Positions 55,101 to 61,100 of a stretch of DNA of 64,000 bases are shown here, one piece after another (positions within the stretch are counted from its first letter, which is position 1; every line of letters begins with the position of its first letter). This DNA comes from Paraspadella gotoi (Eukaryota > Chaetognatha): NCBI GenBank assembly GCA_051294375.1, contig CM119268.1, positions 9,866,370-9,930,369 of the forward strand. The letters run 5' to 3'. The notes beneath the pieces were generated by a model. That model was given only the letters and a program-made list of their open reading frames with translations. It was not told the origin of the DNA and did no database searches. Made by a program: the position numbers and the translations under genes.

Positions 55101-58100
55101 TACGAAGATTGGAAGAGTGATTTTAGTTCCTGATATAGTCATTCTTGGCGACCTCATTTTTTTTTATTTGACATCGTGATCAGAGGTTCTATCAGTTTCA
55201 AGTTCTCCATATATTTTTAGGTGGAGACGAGGGAGAGAGGAGGAAAAGACGAAATGATTCAGATCAAAGAAGATTTCTATTATTTGGAGCGATCCTTTCG
55301 CCTCATCATGTTGGGCCACACGCTTTTGTCCTTCTGCCCTTCTCATAGGCTACTACTACCTTAAGGCGGAGCGATGATGGTTTTTCACTTTTGAAAAAAA
55401 ACATTTGTATGTAGCACAGAATTTCTCATATTGAAAATAAATTTTATACTCACTATACCCCCTTCTGCTTGTGATGACGTTTAAAGATTATCTTCTTANN
55501 NNNNNNNNNNNNNNNNNNNNNNNNNNNNNNNNNNNNNNNNNNNNNNNNNNNNNNNNNNNGAAACCCTTGGCTTTGGCCGAGGGTGTCTCCTCCTCTTCAG
55601 ACTCTTCACTGTCGCCATAAGCACGGGCGAGGGCCTCCGACATCCTTGCCTTAAGGTTAAGAGAGAAAGACATATTAAGAAGATAATCTTTAAACGTCAT
55701 CACAAGCAGAAGGGGGTATAGTGAGTATTAAAAATTTATTTTCAATATGAGAAATCTGTGCTAACATACAAAATGTTTTTTTTTCATATATTTGGCATAA
55801 ATTCTTCTTATGACGTCGTAAATTTAACCATCGCAAATGTTAGTTTTTTGAATAGATTTCAACAAGAATTTTCAATGCGATTGTTATATTTTNNNNNNNN
55901 NNGTTAGTTTTTTGAATAAATTTCAACAAGAATTTTCAATGGGATTGTTATATTTTTAATTATTTTTATGCTCATGACACAAAACTTCTATCTTTTCTGA
56001 TGAGCAGGCCCTGTGGTTCTTGAGCCTGTTCACGCCTAGCAGCATGTTGGGCGGCTACCGAATTCTCCGCAGCATGACGCCAATGGAAATCTTCGTCGGC
56101 ATACTCAAGCTCTTCGCTCAAGTTGCTCTCCTCGGACTCACGATCGGCTTCACCATCGTTGTGTTAGTCTCGTTCCGGAGCGAATGAATTATTTTAAAAA
56201 AGATTAATGCTGCTTTCGTGTTGTTGCGGTAGTAGTTTTATGGACCTGTTGGTGAAGTAAAATTTGTCATTTTTTTAGAACTGCGATTCGGTTCGTTCTG
56301 TTTATGATGAAAGGAGTTGAAAAGAAGGAAGAAGTTGCCGCAACTGCGCCTCCTTTAGTAAAGGTAATATTAATTAAATTGAGATTGAATGCCATAATTA
56401 ACACCGTACTGTGACGTATATGCTTCATCGCAGCCGCCTCCATTAGAAGTCCCGGAATCTGGAATCGGCGGCGGCGGCGGCGAGGGAGGACCGATCCAAG
56501 CTTTCGGCATCGACATTTCTAAGAACGCCGACGGGTAAGTTGCCATTGTCATTGATTCCGGCCAAGGGAGGCGTGCGATTTATAACGATTAGTCGCTTTT
56601 CGTCGCTTTAGTTGTTTCGACTTGTTAAGAAATTAACTTTGGATATTACTCCTAAACTAATTGCATGTGTACAAACCTTTTCCCGAGGTAGTTGGTAATT
56701 GAAGATTTTCCATGATAATGGCTGGAAAGAAATATTCCATTGATTAGTCGTTTTGTTTTTTTTTNNNNNNNNNNTTTTTTTTTGTAGTAATATAGCCGCA
56801 GGTGAAGCTCAAAAAGCAGCATTCGTCGCCGCTGCTTGGAAGGCCTCTGCAGGGTACGCTACTATGCTGAAGCTACCACAAAAATAATGGCGATTCACCT
56901 TTTGACCAATTTTGCAATTTTTTTGACATACCTCACAAACTAAAATTATTAACAAAAAAAAACCACAAAAACAAAAAAAAACACGAAAAATAAACAAGAG
57001 TTTGAAACTGTGTATCTAGTTAAAACATTTTCAGTTTGCATTGGTTTTCCACAATCATATCTTCTTTTTTTACATTTAATTACTGAGTTGTTGTTTTTTT
57101 TTTTTTTTACTCAAACAACTATGATATAAGCAATTAAAAAAAACACATTGTGAAAAAGCAATCGCTTTGCATGATCAAACAGATTTGGGAGCTAAGAGTT
57201 AAGTTGCTTTACTACCAAAATATTTTTTTTTTAATTTGATGCAATTTTTTTCATAATTTACTTTGCCTTGGATAGTACAAGTCTTTTTCTCATGGTGATT
57301 TTATCTGAAAAATATGTATTTATGTTTGGATTGAAATGAAAGGTGCGCTCGCGATCATTTAAATTACCTTGTTTATTTTTTATAATTTTCACATTATTTG
57401 CATAATTATTATTACCAGTAATTCCAGTATTATTTTATAGGTACAAGATGAGTTTACCGGATAAACCAGAGACGCCAACTGATACAACAGAGCCAGAATC
57501 GTAAGTAAATAATGAATACAAATAAGTTTCATCAAAAATCGGTTCCATGTTTTAATGCTTGGCTTGTCGTTTTCTTTTATTTCACGCCGCTTGGATGTTT
57601 TTCTTTCATACTAAATAACGTAGCCTACCTTCAACTCCTGGCTTTCCATTCAGTCCAGGGGAACCATTAAAACTAGATGCGTGCACTACTAATAAAAATG
57701 GTGCCTCTACTTTTAGTAAGAATGCTAAAAAAATAGCCAGAATTTTTTAATAAAAAATTAATTAACAATTAATTAAACTTAAATTAAAATGAAAAGGTTT
57801 TAAAGAATTCGAGTTTTCTTCGGATGGCGCCAGCACTTGCGCTCAAACCCCTTTGGCTTTTGAAACCCACCCGACTGAATTTTTACCGCGTGGCCCAGAC
57901 TTTAGCCTTTATGAAAATGTCGCTAAAAAGTGAGTGCGTTTGTTTAATTTTAACGTACATTGAACGATAAAAAAGCGCAAGTTATAATATAAGGTAATTT
58001 ATATCTTTTCCTAGAGCGGCGGATGTTGCACCAGAATTTCCTCAAGGAAAAGACAAGCTGCAAAAGTTTTGCGTAAAAGAACGTCTTTTGTTTAAAAAAA

Positions 58101-61100
58101 ATTGATAATATTCCGTTTTGTTAATATTTTTGTTTGCATTGTCCCAGTGTATGCTTGCAAGGAACTTTTAACGATGAAGAACATTGCCCTCATTCTTGCC
58201 TTCGTCATCAACTTTATTCTTTTGTTCTATCGGTAAGAGACGAGATTATGAAAAAAAAATTACAAATTGAGTGGAATGTCTCCGAAGAGCATTAAAAAAA
58301 AAAAAAAAGAAGAAACCGTTTCACTGTTTTTGTCGTATTCTACGTAAATCTTCACATTCTTGCTTCTAGGTCGTCGAGATCGGAACGGAAGGCGAAGACG
58401 GCGACGCCGGCGGCAAACGGAGACGAAGTCGATTCGACCGCGGTTGTCGCCGACGCCGGTGGGTCACGCTACGTTTGAATTTCCGTGTATTCAATACTGA
58501 CTGACTGAAGATGAGTACGAAAAATTGGAAAGGAGTGACTTTAGTTCCTGTATAAGTCATTCCTTGGGGAGACCTCATTTGACATCGTGATCAGAGTTTC
58601 TATTCAGTTTCAGTTCTCCATATATTTTTTAGGTGGAGACGAAGGAGAAGAGGAGGAAAAAGACGAAATGATTCAGATCAAAGAAGATTTCTATTATTTG
58701 GAGCCGATCCTTCGCCTCATCATGTTGGGCCACACGCTTTTGTCCTTCTGCCTTCTCATAGGCTACTACTACCTTAAGGCGAGCGATGATGGTTTTTCAC
58801 TTTTTGTTTCTTGTCGTAGAATTCAGAAGTTCATCTTTTTGATTGATTTTTTTGGGGGTCATTTTTATGACTAATTTTTATTATTTTACTTATCTCGTTT
58901 TAATTTTTCCTTTCTTCAAGAAATATTCTGTTTATTGCAAACATTTCAAACGTTATTAATTATAGAATATTTTGTTTCATATTAGGTGCCTCTTATCATC
59001 TTCAAACGCGAGAAGGAAATTTCTCGTTTGATGGAATTCGAGGGTCAATGGATAACTGAGAAGCCGTCGGAGGATGACCTCAGAGGTGATTCATTGATGG
59101 GTTGATTTGATTGGTTGATTAGAAACTACGCAAATACAATTGATTTATTGATTGGTTGATTAATAATCGGCAAAATTAACAGATTTATTGTTTGGTTGAT
59201 TAATAATCTCTAAAATAAAATTGTTTTATAGTGATGGTGTGATAGTATGATGGTGTGATAGAAACTTGAACCTTCGTAAATTAATTGTATCACTGATCTT
59301 AATGATTGATTAGATTTATTCTTTGGACCGCTTGTTTTATTGTTTTTGAAGGTCACTGGGACGGACTCGTGATATCGTCGTCTTCCTTTCCTCTCAATTA
59401 TTGGGACAAATTCGTCAAGAAAAAGGTTTGAGAAGTCATATAAGAATTCGTGAACGTGATTCTGTTTAAAACAGGTTGGAGTAAAAAACTAAAAGTTAAA
59501 AAAATCATTTTCAGGTGAAATCAAGATACGCGGAAGACGTAGAGGAAGAGGCGCTAAATTCTCTCTTGGGTCTCGACAAAGGAGAGTCGGATCAACCGAA
59601 GAAAAAGAAATCCAGAGGCGAGCCACTTCCCTTTTGTTTGTCTTTTATTTTTGTTTACCGACAAGACTCGTACCAAGCTTTGTAGTTCTAACCCCTAGGG
59701 CCAGGCCTAGCATAATGCTTACCCATCGCCCCTCAATAATGAGACCTGACACTTTCTGCGCAGGTGCCTTCGCCTGGATCGAGGAGACCGACTGGAGATA
59801 CCAAATCTGGAAATCTGGCGTCATCTTCACCGACATGTCATTTCTTTACATCTTTTGGTAATTCATTCGTTATGGTATTTCATTTGTTTTAAGCCGTGTC
59901 TCGGGAATTACCACCAACCCATCTGCGACTCCCTCCTCCCTATCCTCGTCAAAGGTACTTTGTGTTCTCTGCGGTCGGCAACTTCAACTTCTTTTTCTTC
60001 GCGGCGCACTTACTCGACATCGCGGTCGCCATCAAGGATCTGGGCACGATTCTCAGATCCGTCACTCACAACGGAAAGTCGCTCCTGCTCACCACTGGAT
60101 TTTTGACCATCGTAAGTAACTGTGACAAACGGGCGAAGCGGCGAATACAAGAGTTCGTGAGATGGATTTAGAATGGTTTCAATCGCTACAGACTTTAGCT
60201 CACCAGCTGGCATACTACATTGGTCTATATACTACATCTATCTCGATTTCCTTCTTTTCCGCTACTGTTATTCGAAATTGGTTTAAAAATGAATAGCAGA
60301 CTGTAAATAGCTATGATTATTGTACATAACCAATAACCATGGAAATAATTTAAATTTGTTTTCTAATATTTTTTTTACAGGTGTGCTATTGCTACTCTGT
60401 GATCGCGTTTACGTTCTTCCGCCGCATGTACGTGCAGGAGGACGAGGAGTCCGGGGAATCGGACGCCAAGTGTCACGACATGATGGAATGCTTTAAGGTG
60501 AATCATCCATCATTTTGAGTTTATGATACGTTGAATTAAAAACAATCGATTATTCGATCCTAGTTTCACTTGTATTCCGGGGTGCGCGCTGGAGGCGGCA
60601 TCGGAGACGAACTTGACGCTCCCTACGGAGATCCACTGGAGTATTGGCGAATGGTCTTCGACTATTCCTTCTTCTTGTTCGTCATCATCATCCTGCTCGC
60701 CATCATTCAAGGTCAATACCTAAACCAGCACAAAAATACGAGTCACTTTTTCTGTCTTAAGGTTAACTTGTTCTTTTGTCTCCCCGGAAAGGTTTGATTA
60801 TCGACGCCTTTGGCGAACTCCGCGGTCAGTTGGAGCAAGTCAAGGAGGACATGGAGTCCAAGTGTTTCATATGCGGAATCGGCGCTGATTATTTTGACAA
60901 AACGCCGCATGGATTCGAGACACACACAATGAAGGAGCATAACTTCGCCAACTATCTCTTTTTCTTAATGCATCTCATTAACAAGCCAGATACTGAATAT
61001 ACGGGTCAGTGTATCATTCTAACGATGTTATCTACTAGTATTATTGGTAAATAATGATTAAATTTCTCATCCTGTCTTGTCTAGGCCAAGAAACGTACGT

